From positions 50,699 to 114,698 of the forward strand of contig NZ_CBCRXM010000009.1 of assembly GCF_965137005.1 (NCBI RefSeq): DNA of 64,000 nt, written 5' to 3'. A program made the position numbers and the translations under genes. The DNA is from Sphingomonas_O antarctica. GTDB taxonomy: Bacteria; Pseudomonadota; Alphaproteobacteria; Sphingomonadales; Sphingomonadaceae. Shown one piece after another: positions 16,373 through 25,553 of this stretch; position 1 is the first letter of the stretch; each line of letters starts with the position of its first letter. The notes under the pieces were generated by a model, which was not told the DNA's origin, did no database searches, and saw nothing but the letters and a program-made list of their open reading frames with translations.

Positions 16373-18417
16373 CCCGAGCGGAGCAGCGCCACTCCCGAAT
16401 CGCGCTCGAACAAATACAGCGCCGTGCGCGCGGCCTGCCCCCGTTCCCCCGCCAAGCCGCCGTCGCGCTCGGTCAACAGCCGCGCATCGTCAGTCGCGAT
16501 CTGCGCGAACTCCTGCAGCTGCTCGGGCGTCGCGATCTTGTAGCCGACGCCCTTGCCCGCCTGCTGCGTGCCCAGCACCGCGCCCCCGCCACGCCATTCC
16601 AGGTCCTTCTCCGCAATCACGAACCCATCATTGGTTTCGCGCATCAACGCCAACCTCTGCCGCGCGACCTCGCTCAGCGTCTCGCCGCGCAGCAGCACGC
16701 AGGTCGATTCCTTCGCGCCGCGCCCCACCCGCCCGCGCAACTGGTGCAACTGTGCCAGCCCGAACCGCTCCGCCTCCTCGACAATCATCAGCGATGCGTT
16801 GGGCACATCGACGCCGACTTCGATCACCGTCGTCGCGACCAGCACCGCCAGATCGCCCGCCGAGAACGCGCTCATCACCGCGTCCTTTTCCGGCCCCTTC
16901 ATCCGGCCATGCACCAGCCCGATTTTGGCCCCGAACCGTGCGCGCAGCATTTCCGCGCGCGCTTCGGCGGAGGCGAGATCGGACGCCTCGCTCTCCTCGA
17001 CCAACGGGCAGACCCAGAACGCCTGCCCGCCATCGGCAATGTGCGTGCCCAGCCGCTCGACCACCGTCGCCACGCCGCTGGTGGGAAAGATCGTCGTGCG
17101 CACCGGCGTTCGTCCCGGCGGCATTTCGTCGAGCCGGCTGACGTCCATCTCGCCATATTGGGTCAGCGTCAGGGTGCGCGGGATCGGTGTCGCGGTCATC
17201 GCCAGCAGATGCGGCGGCCGCTCGGCCTTGTCGGTCAGCAACATGCGCTGCGCGACGCCGAAGCGGTGCTGCTCATCGACCACCGCAAGGCCGAGGCGGC
17301 GATACTGAACATGCTCCTGAAAGATCGCGTGTGTGCCCACCAGAATGTCGATCTCGCCCGACGCCAGGCCCATCAGCGTCGCTTCGCGCACCCGCCCCTT
17401 GTCGCGCCCGGTGAGGATCGCGATGCGCACATCGACCCCGGCGAGCAGCGCGGAGAGGTTCGCGAAATGCTGCCGCGCGAGGATTTCGGTCGGCGCCAGC
17501 AAGGCGCCCTGCGCACCGCCCTCGACCGCGATCAGCAACGCCTCCAGCGCGACCAACGTCTTGCCCGCGCCGACATCGCCCTGCAGCAGGCGAACCATCG
17601 GCGTGGCCTGCGCCATATCGCCCTCGATCTCGCCCATAGTCCGCCGTTGCGCGCCGGTGGGTTCGTAAGGCAGCCGCAATTGGGCGCGCAGTCGCCCATC
17701 GCCCGTCAGTGGTGTGCCCCGCCGCGTCCGAGCGCTCGCCCGCACCAGCATCAGCGCGAGCTGGTTGGCGAACACCTCGTCATAAGCCAGCCGCGCCGTC
17801 GCGCCGTCTGGCTGGCCATGCACGGCTGCGAGCGTGGCGTTGAATCCGGCCCATCGGCGCTGGCCCAGCAACCCCGGCTCGATCCATTCGGGCAATGGCG
17901 GCATGCGCTCCAGCGCCTGTTCGACCAGTTTCGCCAATTGCCGGCTCGTGACGCCCTCGCTCTGCGGATAGACGGGTTCGGCCAGCGCAAAGTTCTCCCC
18001 CGGTGCCAGCACTTCCGGATGCGCGATCTGGCGTTCCTGGCCGTAGAGATCGAGCTTGCCGCTGACCGTCACCGGCACCTGCAGCGGCAACAGCTTCTTG
18101 GCATAGCCGCCCGCCTGCCTCCCGAAATAGATCAGCGACAGATAATCGCCCTGCCCGTCGACGCACTGTACCCGGATCGGCCCACGGCCACCCTGGCGAT
18201 ATTCGACCGGCGTGACGGTGATCGACACGATCTCTCCCGCCACCGCATCGTCCAGCCGCGCGATCCGCCGCCGGTGGGTCCAGCCGCTCGGCAAATGGAA
18301 CAACAGGTCGATGACCCGCGTAATGCCCAGCTTGCCCAGTGCCTTTTCGACGACGGTCCCCACACCCTTCAGCGTGGTCACTTCGGCGAACAGCGGGTTG
18401 AGGATGTCGGGGCGCAT
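16369..18417 (-). CDS. recG: ATP-dependent DNA helicase RecG
   Basis: 682 residues, full family length, with an N-terminal wedge/OB region and superfamily 2 helicase motifs: GDVGAGKTLVALEAL (Walker A), VDEQHRFGV (motif II), TATPIPRTL (III) and QLRGRVGRG (VI). It reverses stalled forks and processes recombination intermediates. The start is 28 bp from the divergent sdhE gene, so both promoters must lie in or around that gap. Confidence 0.96.
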   Translation of the reverse strand: MRPDILNPLFAEVTTLKGVGTVVEKALGKLGITRVIDLLFHLPSGWTHRRRIARLDDAVAGEIVSITVTPVEYRQGGRGPIRVQCVDGQGDYLSLIYFGRQAGGYAKKLLPLQVPVTVSGKLDLYGQERQIAHPEVLAPGENFALAEPVYPQSEGVTSRQLAKLVEQALERMPPLPEWIEPGLLGQRRWAGFNATLAAVHGQPDGATARLAYDEVFANQLALMLVRASARTRRGTPLTGDGRLRAQLRLPYEPTGAQRRTMGEIEGDMAQATPMVRLLQGDVGAGKTLVALEALLIAVEGGAQGALLAPTEILARQHFANLSALLAGVDVRIAILTGRDKGRVREATLMGLASGEIDILVGTHAIFQEHVQYRRLGLAVVDEQHRFGVAQRMLLTDKAERPPHLLAMTATPIPRTLTLTQYGEMDVSRLDEMPPGRTPVRTTIFPTSGVATVVERLGTHIADGGQAFWVCPLVEESEASDLASAEARAEMLRARFGAKIGLVHGRMKGPEKDAVMSAFSAGDLAVLVATTVIEVGVDVPNASLMIVEEAERFGLAQLHQLRGRVGRGAKESTCVLLRGETLSEVARQRLALMRETNDGFVIAEKDLEWRGGGAVLGTQQAGKGVGYKIATPEQLQEFAQIATDDARLLTERDGGLAGERGQAARTALYLFERDSGVALLRSG

Positions 18418-18445
18418 GCTAGGGCGACGCTTAACCCCGAATTCG

Positions 18446-18721
18446 ATGAATCACGACACCCGCCTCAAGCGCCTGCGTTTTCGCGCATGGCATCGCGGCA
18501 CGCGCGAAGCCGATCTGCTGATCGGCGGGTTTTTCGACGCGCGCGCGGCGGGCTGGAACGAAGGCGAACTCGATTGGTTCGAGACTTTGCTTGAGGAACA
18601 GGACGTCGACATCATCATGTGGGCCATGGGCTCCGCGCCGCCGCCCACGGCGTTCGCCGGCGGCTTGATGCCCGAAATGCAGCGCATCGATTATCTGACG
18701 CCGCCCGCGCAGCCCGCCTGA
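18446..18721 (+). CDS. sdhE: Succinate dehydrogenase assembly factor SdhE
   Basis: 91-residue flavinylation factor that helps attach FAD to SdhA. The N-terminal RLKRLRFRAWHRGTREADLL contains the conserved RG(T/M)xExD-type motif, followed by the acidic LDWFETLLEEQDVDIIMWAMG helix typical of the family. Start ATG at 18446 matches the family length. The stop overlaps the mfd start (TGATG); the sdhE-mfd pairing beside recG is a common alphaproteobacterial arrangement. Confidence 0.92.
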   Translation: MNHDTRLKRLRFRAWHRGTREADLLIGGFFDARAAGWNEGELDWFETLLEEQDVDIIMWAMGSAPPPTAFAGGLMPEMQRIDYLTPPAQPA

Positions 18722-21700
18722 TGCCCGATCTTCAGCGCATCATCGCAGCGGAGAAACCGCTGACGCTCGCGGGCGTGCCGGCGGGGTTCTTGCCGTGGCT
18801 GGCGACGGATTTCGCACGAGCTGCAGGCCGTGCGGTGGCGATCATGCCGGACGAGGCGGCGATGCGCGCCATTGTGGACGCCGCGGCGTTCTTTGCCCCC
18901 GAAGTCGATGTGCTCGCCTTTCCGGCCTGGGATTGCCTGCCTTACGACCGCGCCTCGCCGTCGCTGCGCATCACCGCCGAACGCCTGGCCACGCTCGCCG
19001 CGCTGCAAGTCAAATCCGCCGGACCGCAATTGCTGGTGACCACCGTCAACGCGGCGACGCAGCGCGTGCTCACCCCGTTCCGTATCCGCCAGTTGACCGC
19101 GCGGCTTGAGGCAGGGACGCGAATCGACCGCGAAGCCTTGGTCCAACTGCTGTCGGCCAATGGCTATATTCGCAGCGAGACCGTGGCCGACGCGGGCGAT
19201 TTTGCGGTGCGCGGCAGCCTCGTCGATTTGTTCCCGGCGGGCGAGCCGCACGCCCTGCGCCTCGATTTCTTTGGCGACGAAATCGAAAGCGTGCGCAGCT
19301 TCGATCCTGCCGATCAACGCACGATCGAACGGGTCGACGGCTTCACCCTGTTGCCCGCGTCGGAAACGCTGCTCGACGAGACGTCGATCAAGCGCTTCCG
19401 CAGCCGCTACCGTGACAAATTCGGCGCAACCGCGACCGGCGATCCGGTGTACCAAGCGATTAGCGACGGGCGGCGGCTGGCGGGCGTCGATCACTGGCTG
19501 CCATTGGTCGAGGAAAAGCTCGGCACGCTGTTCGATCACTTGAACGACAGCGACTTCGTCATGCGCGATGCCGCAACCGAGGGCGCCGGCACCGCGCGTT
19601 TCGACGCGGTCGAGGACTATTTCGCCAACCGCGAGCGCGCGATGAGTCGTGAACCGGGCTCGTACCGTCCGCTCGGGCCGACGGCCCTCTATCTGTCGCG
19701 CGACGAATGGGCTGCTGCAATCGTCGGGCGCCCAGTGCACCGCGTCACCGCCTTCGACCAGCCCGACAGCGGTCAGGTCGTCAGCTTCGAGATCGACGGC
19801 CCGCGCGACTTTGCGCCCGAGCGCGGACGCGGCGAAAACGTCTACGAAGCGCTCGGCGCATTCCGCAAGAAACAGGGCAAGCAGGGGCTGGTCATCGCCA
19901 GCTATTCGACCGGGTCGCGCCAGCGGCTGACCGGGTTGCTCGAAGACCACGGCCTGACCAAACTTGCCGCAGCCGCGACGTGGCAGGAGGCACAGGGACT
20001 GGCCGCGCAGGGCAAGGTCGCGCTGGCCATCGTTCCGCTCGATCACGGCTTCGTCGCCCCCGATCTTGCGCTGGTGACTGAACAGGATCTGCTCGGCGAT
20101 CGCCTCGTCCGGCGGCAAAAGCGCAAGAAATCCGCCGACGCATTCCTCGCCGAAATCGCCGCGCTGTCGCCGGGCGACCTTGTCGTCCACCGCGATCACG
20201 GCATCGGGCGCTATGACGGGCTGACCCAGATCCCGGTGCAAAAGGCGCCGCACGATTGCGTCGCGTTGGTCTTTTCGGGTGGCGACAAGCTCTACGTCCC
20301 GGTCGAAAACCTCGACGTCTTGTCGCGCTACGGCTCGGACAGCGAAGGCGCTTCGCTCGACAAACTGGGCGGCGAGGCATGGCAGCGCCGCAAATCGACG
20401 ATGCGCGAACGCATCCGCGAAATCGCCGGTGAATTGATCGCCACCGCCGCCGAACGCGCGCTCAAACCCGCCGAAATCGCCGCGGTCGACCATAGCTACC
20501 CCGAATTCACCGACCGTTTTCCCTATCAGGAAACCGAAGATCAGGACCGCGCGATCGCCGAATCGCTCGGCGATCTGGAGGCCGGCAAGCCGATGGACCG
20601 GTTGATCGTCGGCGATGTCGGCTTCGGCAAGACCGAGGTCGCATTGCGCGCGGCGTTCGTCGCGGCGATGGCCGGGATGCAGGTCGCTTTGATCTGCCCG
20701 ACGACGCTCCTCGCGCGTCAGCATTTCAAGACGTTCGAGGAACGCTTTCGTGGCTTCCCGATCAACATCGGCCGCCTGTCGCGCCTCGTCCCCGCCAAGG
20801 AAGCCAAGGACACCAAGGCCGCGCTCGCCGACGGTCAGATGGACGTGGTCATCGGCACCCACGCACTGCTGGCCAAGGGGATCGAATTCAAACGGCTCGG
20901 TCTCGTCATCGTCGATGAGGAACAGCGGTTCGGGGTGACGCACAAGGAACGGCTGAAGGCACTCAAGACCGACGTCCACATGCTCACGCTGACCGCCACG
21001 CCGATCCCGCGCACGCTGCAAATGGCGATGTCGGGCCTGCGCGAATTGTCGGTGATCCAGACCCCGCCGGTGGATCGCCTCGCGGTCCGCACCTACGTCA
21101 TGCCATGGGATCCGGTGGTGATCCGCGAGGCGCTGCTCCGCGAACATTATCGCGGCGGGCAGAGTTTCGTCGTCACCCCGCGCATCGCCGATCTGCCCGA
21201 TATCGAGGAATTCCTCCGCAAGGACGTGCCCGAAGTCCGCTATGTCGTGGCGCACGGCCAGCAATCCCCGACCGAAGTCGAGGAACGCATGTCGGCGTTT
21301 TACGACAAGAAGTTCGAGGTGCTGGTCTCGACCACGATCATCGAATCCGGCCTCGATATCCCCAGCGCCAACACGCTGATCGTCAATCGCGCGGATCGCT
21401 TCGGCCTGGCGCAACTGTACCAGCTGCGCGGGCGCGTGGGCCGGTCGAAAACGCGCGCCTATGCGTATCTGACGACCGGCGACACGATGACCGAAACCGC
21501 CGACAAACGCCTGAAAGTGCTGTCCGATCTCGACAGCCTCGGCGCGGGATTTCAGCTCGCCAGCCACGACCTCGACATTCGCGGCGCGGGCAACCTGCTC
21601 GGCGACGAACAGTCCGGCCACATCAAGGAAGTCGGCTTCGAATTGTATCAGTCGATGCTCGAAGAGGCGATCCTCGATGCGCGTTCGGGCGGCACGCCGC

Positions 21701-22161
21701 AGGTGCGCGAAAGCGATTTCTCGCCGCAGATCAACGTCGACGCGCCGATCCTCATCCCGGAGGATTACGTTCCCGATCTCGATCTGCGCATGTCGCTCTA
21801 TCGCCGGATCAACGAACTCGAGGACCAAAGTGCGATCGAGGCGTTTGCCGCCGAAATGATCGACCGGTTCGGCACATTGCCCGAGGAAGCGGACAATCTT
21901 CTCAAGCTGATGAGCATCAAACTCAACGCCCGCATTGCGCGCATCGCCAAGCTCGACGCCGGGCCGAAGGGCGCGCTGGTGTCGTTCTGGGAAGACCGCC
22001 CGCCCAATCTCGACGGGCTGCTCGCTTATGTCGAACGCTTGAAAGGCACCGCCAAATTGCGCCCCGACAGCAAGCTGGCGATCACCCGCGACTGGGACAC
22101 GGCCAAGGCCCGCCTCCACGGCGCGCTGCAATTGTCCAAAGGGCTGGCGAAGGTCTCTTGA
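18721..22161 (+). CDS. mfd: Transcription-repair coupling factor Mfd
   Basis: 1146 residues. It releases stalled RNA polymerase and recruits UvrA. In order: UvrB-like N-terminal part with FPAWDCLPYDRASPS, an RNA polymerase interaction domain (SPGDLVVHRDHGIGRYDGL), the RecG-like translocase with GDVGFGKTEVALRAAF, VDEEQRFGV, TATPIPRTL and LRGRVGRSK, and a C-terminal TRCF domain. The length and all motifs are normal. A long opposite-strand reading frame covers almost the whole gene but is a composition artefact. Confidence 0.97.
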   Translation: MPDLQRIIAAEKPLTLAGVPAGFLPWLATDFARAAGRAVAIMPDEAAMRAIVDAAAFFAPEVDVLAFPAWDCLPYDRASPSLRITAERLATLAALQVKSAGPQLLVTTVNAATQRVLTPFRIRQLTARLEAGTRIDREALVQLLSANGYIRSETVADAGDFAVRGSLVDLFPAGEPHALRLDFFGDEIESVRSFDPADQRTIERVDGFTLLPASETLLDETSIKRFRSRYRDKFGATATGDPVYQAISDGRRLAGVDHWLPLVEEKLGTLFDHLNDSDFVMRDAATEGAGTARFDAVEDYFANRERAMSREPGSYRPLGPTALYLSRDEWAAAIVGRPVHRVTAFDQPDSGQVVSFEIDGPRDFAPERGRGENVYEALGAFRKKQGKQGLVIASYSTGSRQRLTGLLEDHGLTKLAAAATWQEAQGLAAQGKVALAIVPLDHGFVAPDLALVTEQDLLGDRLVRRQKRKKSADAFLAEIAALSPGDLVVHRDHGIGRYDGLTQIPVQKAPHDCVALVFSGGDKLYVPVENLDVLSRYGSDSEGASLDKLGGEAWQRRKSTMRERIREIAGELIATAAERALKPAEIAAVDHSYPEFTDRFPYQETEDQDRAIAESLGDLEAGKPMDRLIVGDVGFGKTEVALRAAFVAAMAGMQVALICPTTLLARQHFKTFEERFRGFPINIGRLSRLVPAKEAKDTKAALADGQMDVVIGTHALLAKGIEFKRLGLVIVDEEQRFGVTHKERLKALKTDVHMLTLTATPIPRTLQMAMSGLRELSVIQTPPVDRLAVRTYVMPWDPVVIREALLREHYRGGQSFVVTPRIADLPDIEEFLRKDVPEVRYVVAHGQQSPTEVEERMSAFYDKKFEVLVSTTIIESGLDIPSANTLIVNRADRFGLAQLYQLRGRVGRSKTRAYAYLTTGDTMTETADKRLKVLSDLDSLGAGFQLASHDLDIRGAGNLLGDEQSGHIKEVGFELYQSMLEEAILDARSGGTPQVRESDFSPQINVDAPILIPEDYVPDLDLRMSLYRRINELEDQSAIEAFAAEMIDRFGTLPEEADNLLKLMSIKLNARIARIAKLDAGPKGALVSFWEDRPPNLDGLLAYVERLKGTAKLRPDSKLAITRDWDTAKARLHGALQLSKGLAKVS

Positions 22162-22170
22162 ACTACTTTG

Positions 22171-22248
22171 TCACCCCGGACTTGATCCGGGGTCCATTCG
22201 CTCGCTGCTCGAATCAACGGACTGATAGACCCTGACGTTCGTCAGGGT
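22171..22248. repeat. Two palindromic repeats after mfd, possible terminators
   Basis: A 26-base unit at 22171-22196 contains the palindrome ccccgga-cttga-tccgggg; the identical 26-mer recurs at 27420-27445. A second stem at 22229-22248 (accctgac-gttc-gtcagggt) follows. Both lie between the convergent mfd and EAL genes and could terminate transcription, although no run of T follows. The repetition at two loci argues for a dispersed REP-like family. Confidence 0.7.
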
Positions 22249-22271
22249 GACGATCCGACTATGGCTTGAAC

Positions 22272-23771
22272 TCAACCGACGAGCGCGATCAACGCCTCGC
22301 TGTTGAGCGGCGGGGCATACAAGAACCCCTGATAATATTGGCACCCCTCTGCCGCGAGCAGCGCGAGTTGCTCGCCCGTCTCGACCCCCTCCGCGATCAC
22401 CGCGATGCCCAGCGAGCGCGCCAGTTCGATCACCCCGCGCACCACCACCCGGTCGCGCGACGATCCGGCGATATCCTGCGCCAATGCCTTGTCGATCTTC
22501 AGATAATCGACCGGCAGCGCCTTCAGATAAGCGAGGCTCGAATAGCCTGTCCCGAAATCGTCGATCGCCACGCGGCATGCTCTGGCGCGCAGTTCGGCGA
22601 GCATCCGCGATGCCGTGGTCAGGTCGGTGGCCAGCTCGCTTTCGGTCAGTTCGATGGTGATGCGTTCGGCCGCGACGCCGGATTGTTCGATCATCGCGAT
22701 CAGGTCGGTGACGAATCCGGCAAGGCCGAATTCACGCGCACTGACGTTGATGGCGACGCGCAAATGGCCCAGCGCGGCGGGCCAGCGCGACACCTCGCCC
22801 AAAGCGAGCTTTTGCACATGGCGCGACAAGGCGGCGGTCAGCCCGCGCCGCGCCGCGGTCGAAAACAGCAGCGACGCGCCGATCTCGCCATGTTTCGGGT
22901 GCCGCCAGCGGGCCAGCGCCTCGACCCCGGTCATTACCCCGTCGGCAACCGACACCTGCGGTTGAAACAGCACTTCGATCTCGCCCGCCTTGATCGCCCG
23001 TGGCAGATCATGCTCCAGCGTCCCGTCGACCAGGGCCAGCGCCAGCGGATCGCTTTCGGGCAACCAGCGCACCTGTTCCTCGCCCGAACGTGCCCAGGCC
23101 AGCGCCAGCCCCGCGCGCCGGATTAGCGCCAGCGCCGTGTCGCCCACCTGCGTCGCGGCGATCCCGACCAGACAGCCGATCCTGAGCGGGCGTCCATCGG
23201 TGAGGTACGGATGCTCGAGCGCCTCGATAATATTGCGGGCACAATCATCGGGCGTATGTTCGATCAGCACTGCGAATTCCGGACCGGGCAGCCGTTCGAC
23301 CAACGCCTTGCCAGGCACCAGATCGGCAATCCGCTGTTGCGCTGCCGACAACAGGGCATCGCCCGCCTCGCGTCCGAATGCCGCATTGACCACATCGAAA
23401 TGCGACAGCGCGACGCGCAGCAGATACCCCTGATGTCCGGTGGCCAGGGCGTCGGCGATGGTCGACGTCGGCGTGTCGGGCAGCGCCACCGGCACACCGG
23501 CCATGCGCAGCGCGCGCGCCAGTGAAATATCGTCGAACGGCGCCGCCAGATGCTGGCTGGCCCCGGCCACGATCAGGCGATCGAGCGCGGCGCCGTCATC
23601 CGCACCGGCGATCACGATCAGTGGTGTGTCGCCCGGCGGTGGTGGGCTGGCGACGTGGCGCACATCGACGATCCGCGCGTCGCCGTCTGCCGCGATGGTG
23701 ACGCCCAGCCGGTCGAGCGCCGTGCGAATGTCTTCGGCATCCCCTGCCGAAGCCAGCGCAACGCGCGGCAT
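22272..23771 (-). CDS. EAL-domain phosphodiesterase with degenerate GGDEF domain
   Basis: 499 residues, cytosolic. An N-terminal ~115-residue region resembles a receiver-like fold without clear phosphorylation site; then a GGDEF domain whose signature is RLPGPEFAV, so it lacks the catalytic GG(D/E)EF; then an EAL domain with GVEALARWRHP, NVSAREF, ELTESEL, DDFGTGYSSLAYLK and LKIDK all intact. It should hydrolyse cyclic di-GMP, with the degenerate GGDEF possibly sensing GTP. ATG at 23771 has GGGGGA just upstream and is preferred over an upstream GTG. Divergent from nadK. Confidence 0.88.
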   Translation of the reverse strand: MPRVALASAGDAEDIRTALDRLGVTIAADGDARIVDVRHVASPPPPGDTPLIVIAGADDGAALDRLIVAGASQHLAAPFDDISLARALRMAGVPVALPDTPTSTIADALATGHQGYLLRVALSHFDVVNAAFGREAGDALLSAAQQRIADLVPGKALVERLPGPEFAVLIEHTPDDCARNIIEALEHPYLTDGRPLRIGCLVGIAATQVGDTALALIRRAGLALAWARSGEEQVRWLPESDPLALALVDGTLEHDLPRAIKAGEIEVLFQPQVSVADGVMTGVEALARWRHPKHGEIGASLLFSTAARRGLTAALSRHVQKLALGEVSRWPAALGHLRVAINVSAREFGLAGFVTDLIAMIEQSGVAAERITIELTESELATDLTTASRMLAELRARACRVAIDDFGTGYSSLAYLKALPVDYLKIDKALAQDIAGSSRDRVVVRGVIELARSLGIAVIAEGVETGEQLALLAAEGCQYYQGFLYAPPLNSEALIALVG

Positions 23772-23846
23772 GCTGTCCCCCGAACTGCCCACGACGCTTG
23801 CTTACGCCTGTTGCCCGCTTTGACCAAACTGCTAGCACCCGCGGCC

Positions 23847-24620
23847 ATGAGCGACGTTCGCCGTGCCCTGCTCGTCTCCCCCACCGATGCGGCGGAGGAT
23901 GCCGCGCGTGCCCTGCGCGAACGTGACGACTGGGTCGATCTGGCGCAGGCGGACGAGGTCGTGGCGCTGGGCGGTGACGGTTTCCTCCTGCAGACCTTGC
24001 ACCAGATGCTGGAGACGCGGCGCATCCTGCCGACGTTCGGCATGAACCTCGGCACCGTCGGGTTTCTGATGAACGAATGGCGCGAAGGCGGGCTGTCGGC
24101 GCGCATTGCCGCCGCCAAGACGTTTTCGGTCAATCCGCTGAAGATGGAAGCGGTAACCATCTCGGGCGAACGCGTGATCCTGCCCGCGATCAACGAAGTC
24201 TCGCTGCTGCGCGAAACGCGCCAGACCGCGAAACTGGAAGTCACCGTCAACGACCGCATCGTCATCCCCGAACTGGTGTGCGATGGGGTGCTGGTCGCGA
24301 CGCCCGCCGGGTCGACCGCCTATAATTTCTCCGCCCAGGGACCGATCCTGCCCCTCGGCTCGGCGATGCTCGCGCTGACCCCGATCAGCCCGTTTCGCCC
24401 GCGTCGCTGGCGCGGCGCGATCCTGCCGGACACCGCGCGGATCAGCTTTCGCATTCTCGAACCCGGCAAACGCCCGGTGTCCGCGGTCGCCGATCAGCGC
24501 GAAGTGCGCGACGTGACGCGCATCGACGTGATGATCGACAAGGTGACGGCGCTGAAGCTGTTGTTCGACCCAGAACATGCGCTGGACGACCGCATCGCGA
24601 TGGAACAGTTTGCGGTGTGA
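23847..24620 (+). CDS. nadK: NAD kinase
   Basis: 257 residues; phosphorylates NAD to NADP. The GGDG motif is VALGGDGFLLQTLHQM, the NE/D motif is NEVSLLRETRQTAKLEV, and CDGVLVATPAGSTAYNFSAQG is the conserved NAD-binding block. The size fits the short alphaproteobacterial form. The ATG at 23847 starts MSDVRRALLVSPTD; upstream sequence in this frame is the promoter region shared with the EAL gene. Confidence 0.95.
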   Translation: MSDVRRALLVSPTDAAEDAARALRERDDWVDLAQADEVVALGGDGFLLQTLHQMLETRRILPTFGMNLGTVGFLMNEWREGGLSARIAAAKTFSVNPLKMEAVTISGERVILPAINEVSLLRETRQTAKLEVTVNDRIVIPELVCDGVLVATPAGSTAYNFSAQGPILPLGSAMLALTPISPFRPRRWRGAILPDTARISFRILEPGKRPVSAVADQREVRDVTRIDVMIDKVTALKLLFDPEHALDDRIAMEQFAV

Positions 24621-24628
24621 GCGAGCGA

Positions 24629-24668
24629 AGGATTGGCGAAGCGGCGCGCAGCAAGCGCCGCCAATCCT
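24629..24668. terminator. Hairpin after nadK
   Basis: Bases 24629-24638 (aggattggcg) pair exactly with 24659-24668, enclosing a GC-rich 20-base loop that can itself fold. It starts nine bases after the nadK stop and is the likely end of that transcript, although no T-run follows. Confidence 0.5.
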
Positions 24669-24712
24669 CGACTTGCGAAGACCCGGCCGGCCTCGCACCG
24701 CGGGGACCGACG

Positions 24713-24733
24713 AGGTGCGGCTTTGCCGCACCT
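24713..24733. terminator. Perfect 9-bp hairpin upstream of tRNA-Asn
   Basis: aggtgcggc (24713-24721) pairs with 24725-24733 around a ttt loop. It lies in the 174-bp gap between nadK and tRNA-Asn, which otherwise holds no gene. It may be a second terminator or a small palindromic repeat; no T-run follows. Confidence 0.4.
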
Positions 24734-24794
24734 ACTTGGGTCGAGTGACTTGAAACAAGGCGAGAGGCTGATATAGGCCGCGCCTTCGCGCTGT

Positions 24795-24869
24795 TCCCCG
24801 ATAGCTCAGCGGTAGAGTAGGTGACTGTTAATCACTTGGTCGTTGGTTCGAATCCAACTCGGGGAGCCA
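24795..24869 (+). tRNA. tRNA-Asn (anticodon GTT)
   Basis: A complete cloverleaf: acceptor tccccga/tcgggga, D-arm gctcagcggtagagt, anticodon stem ggtga/tcact with loop ctgttaa, T-arm gttgg-ttcgaat-ccaac. The 3' CCA (24867-24869) is encoded. Anticodon GTT reads asparagine codons. Confidence 0.97.
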
Positions 24870-24926
24870 GCGCGGATTCGACTTTGCCCATGCGTCCCGT
24901 CAGGTTGATCGCATAAGGGAGTAGCC

Positions 24927-25508
24927 ATGAACCGATTCGGCATAGCCAGCGCGTTGGCGCTGGCAGGAATGAGTGCGGCTGCGGGAGCGGCAATCACCAC
25001 AATCAGTGGCACCCTCGATATGGCCCGTCCCTCGATCAACATTCCTTTCGACGGAAGTTCGATCGGCGCGCGCTACGCTGTCACCGCGCAGTTTTCCCGA
25101 GCATTCGAGGGTTCCTTTTATTATCAATTGGAAGACCGCTACAACATCATCGATCCCGATACGGGACAAGAATTGGAGGGCAATGAGGGAGGCATAGGCG
25201 GCTATCACGAATTCAACCGCGCATCCTATTCCTTCGCCTTCAACGTCGCACCCAATCGCTCTCGACCGTATTACGATCCGAGGTTCTCCAAAGTCGTGCT
25301 GTATGGCACATATCAGCTCTTCCAATATGCTGATCTTACGGTTCGCAGCGCATCGTTCGCGCCCATTTCTTATTTGATCACCACTGATGTTTCGGCGTTT
25401 GTGCCCGAACCAGCCGCTTGGACCATGCTGCTAGCAGGATTTGGATTTGTCGGTGGGTTGTCCCGCCGTCGATCAAACACCACGAGCGCTGCCTCCGCCG
25501 CGATTTAG
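24927..25508 (+). CDS. PEPxxWA-CTERM sorting-signal protein
   Basis: 193 residues: signal peptide (MNRFGIASALALAGMSAAAGA), a beta-rich middle without known catalytic motif, and the C-terminal tripartite sorting signal VPEPAAWTMLLAGFGF ... SRRRS, the sphingomonad PEPxxWA variant of exosortase-recognised tails. The protein is expected to be exported and processed, with a surface or extracellular-matrix role. The usual Ala after Trp is Thr here. The lower-GC body compared with neighbours suggests a faster-evolving gene. Confidence 0.85.
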   Translation: MNRFGIASALALAGMSAAAGAAITTISGTLDMARPSINIPFDGSSIGARYAVTAQFSRAFEGSFYYQLEDRYNIIDPDTGQELEGNEGGIGGYHEFNRASYSFAFNVAPNRSRPYYDPRFSKVVLYGTYQLFQYADLTVRSASFAPISYLITTDVSAFVPEPAAWTMLLAGFGFVGGLSRRRSNTTSAASAAI

Positions 25509-25523
25509 GGCCGCTGAGGATAA

Positions 25524-25548
25524 GGGCGGCTGCAATCTGCAGGCCGCT
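25524..25548. terminator. Convergent terminator hairpin
   Basis: In the 45 bp between the PEPxxWA gene and the response regulator, gcggctgca (25526-25534) pairs with tgcaggccgc (25538-25547) with one bulged base and a short loop. It can serve both convergent genes. Confidence 0.4.
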
Positions 25549-25553
25549 CCTCC

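Noticed and set aside
16744..18594. Long plus-strand frame opposite recG
   Set aside because: recG has complete helicase motifs; the frame is a compositional shadow.
18691..22131. Very long opposite-strand reading frame (over 1100 codons) covering mfd
   Set aside because: mfd on the plus strand has every expected motif; the mirror frame is rich in Arg, Asp, Gly and His with no domain, as GC-rich third-codon bias produces.
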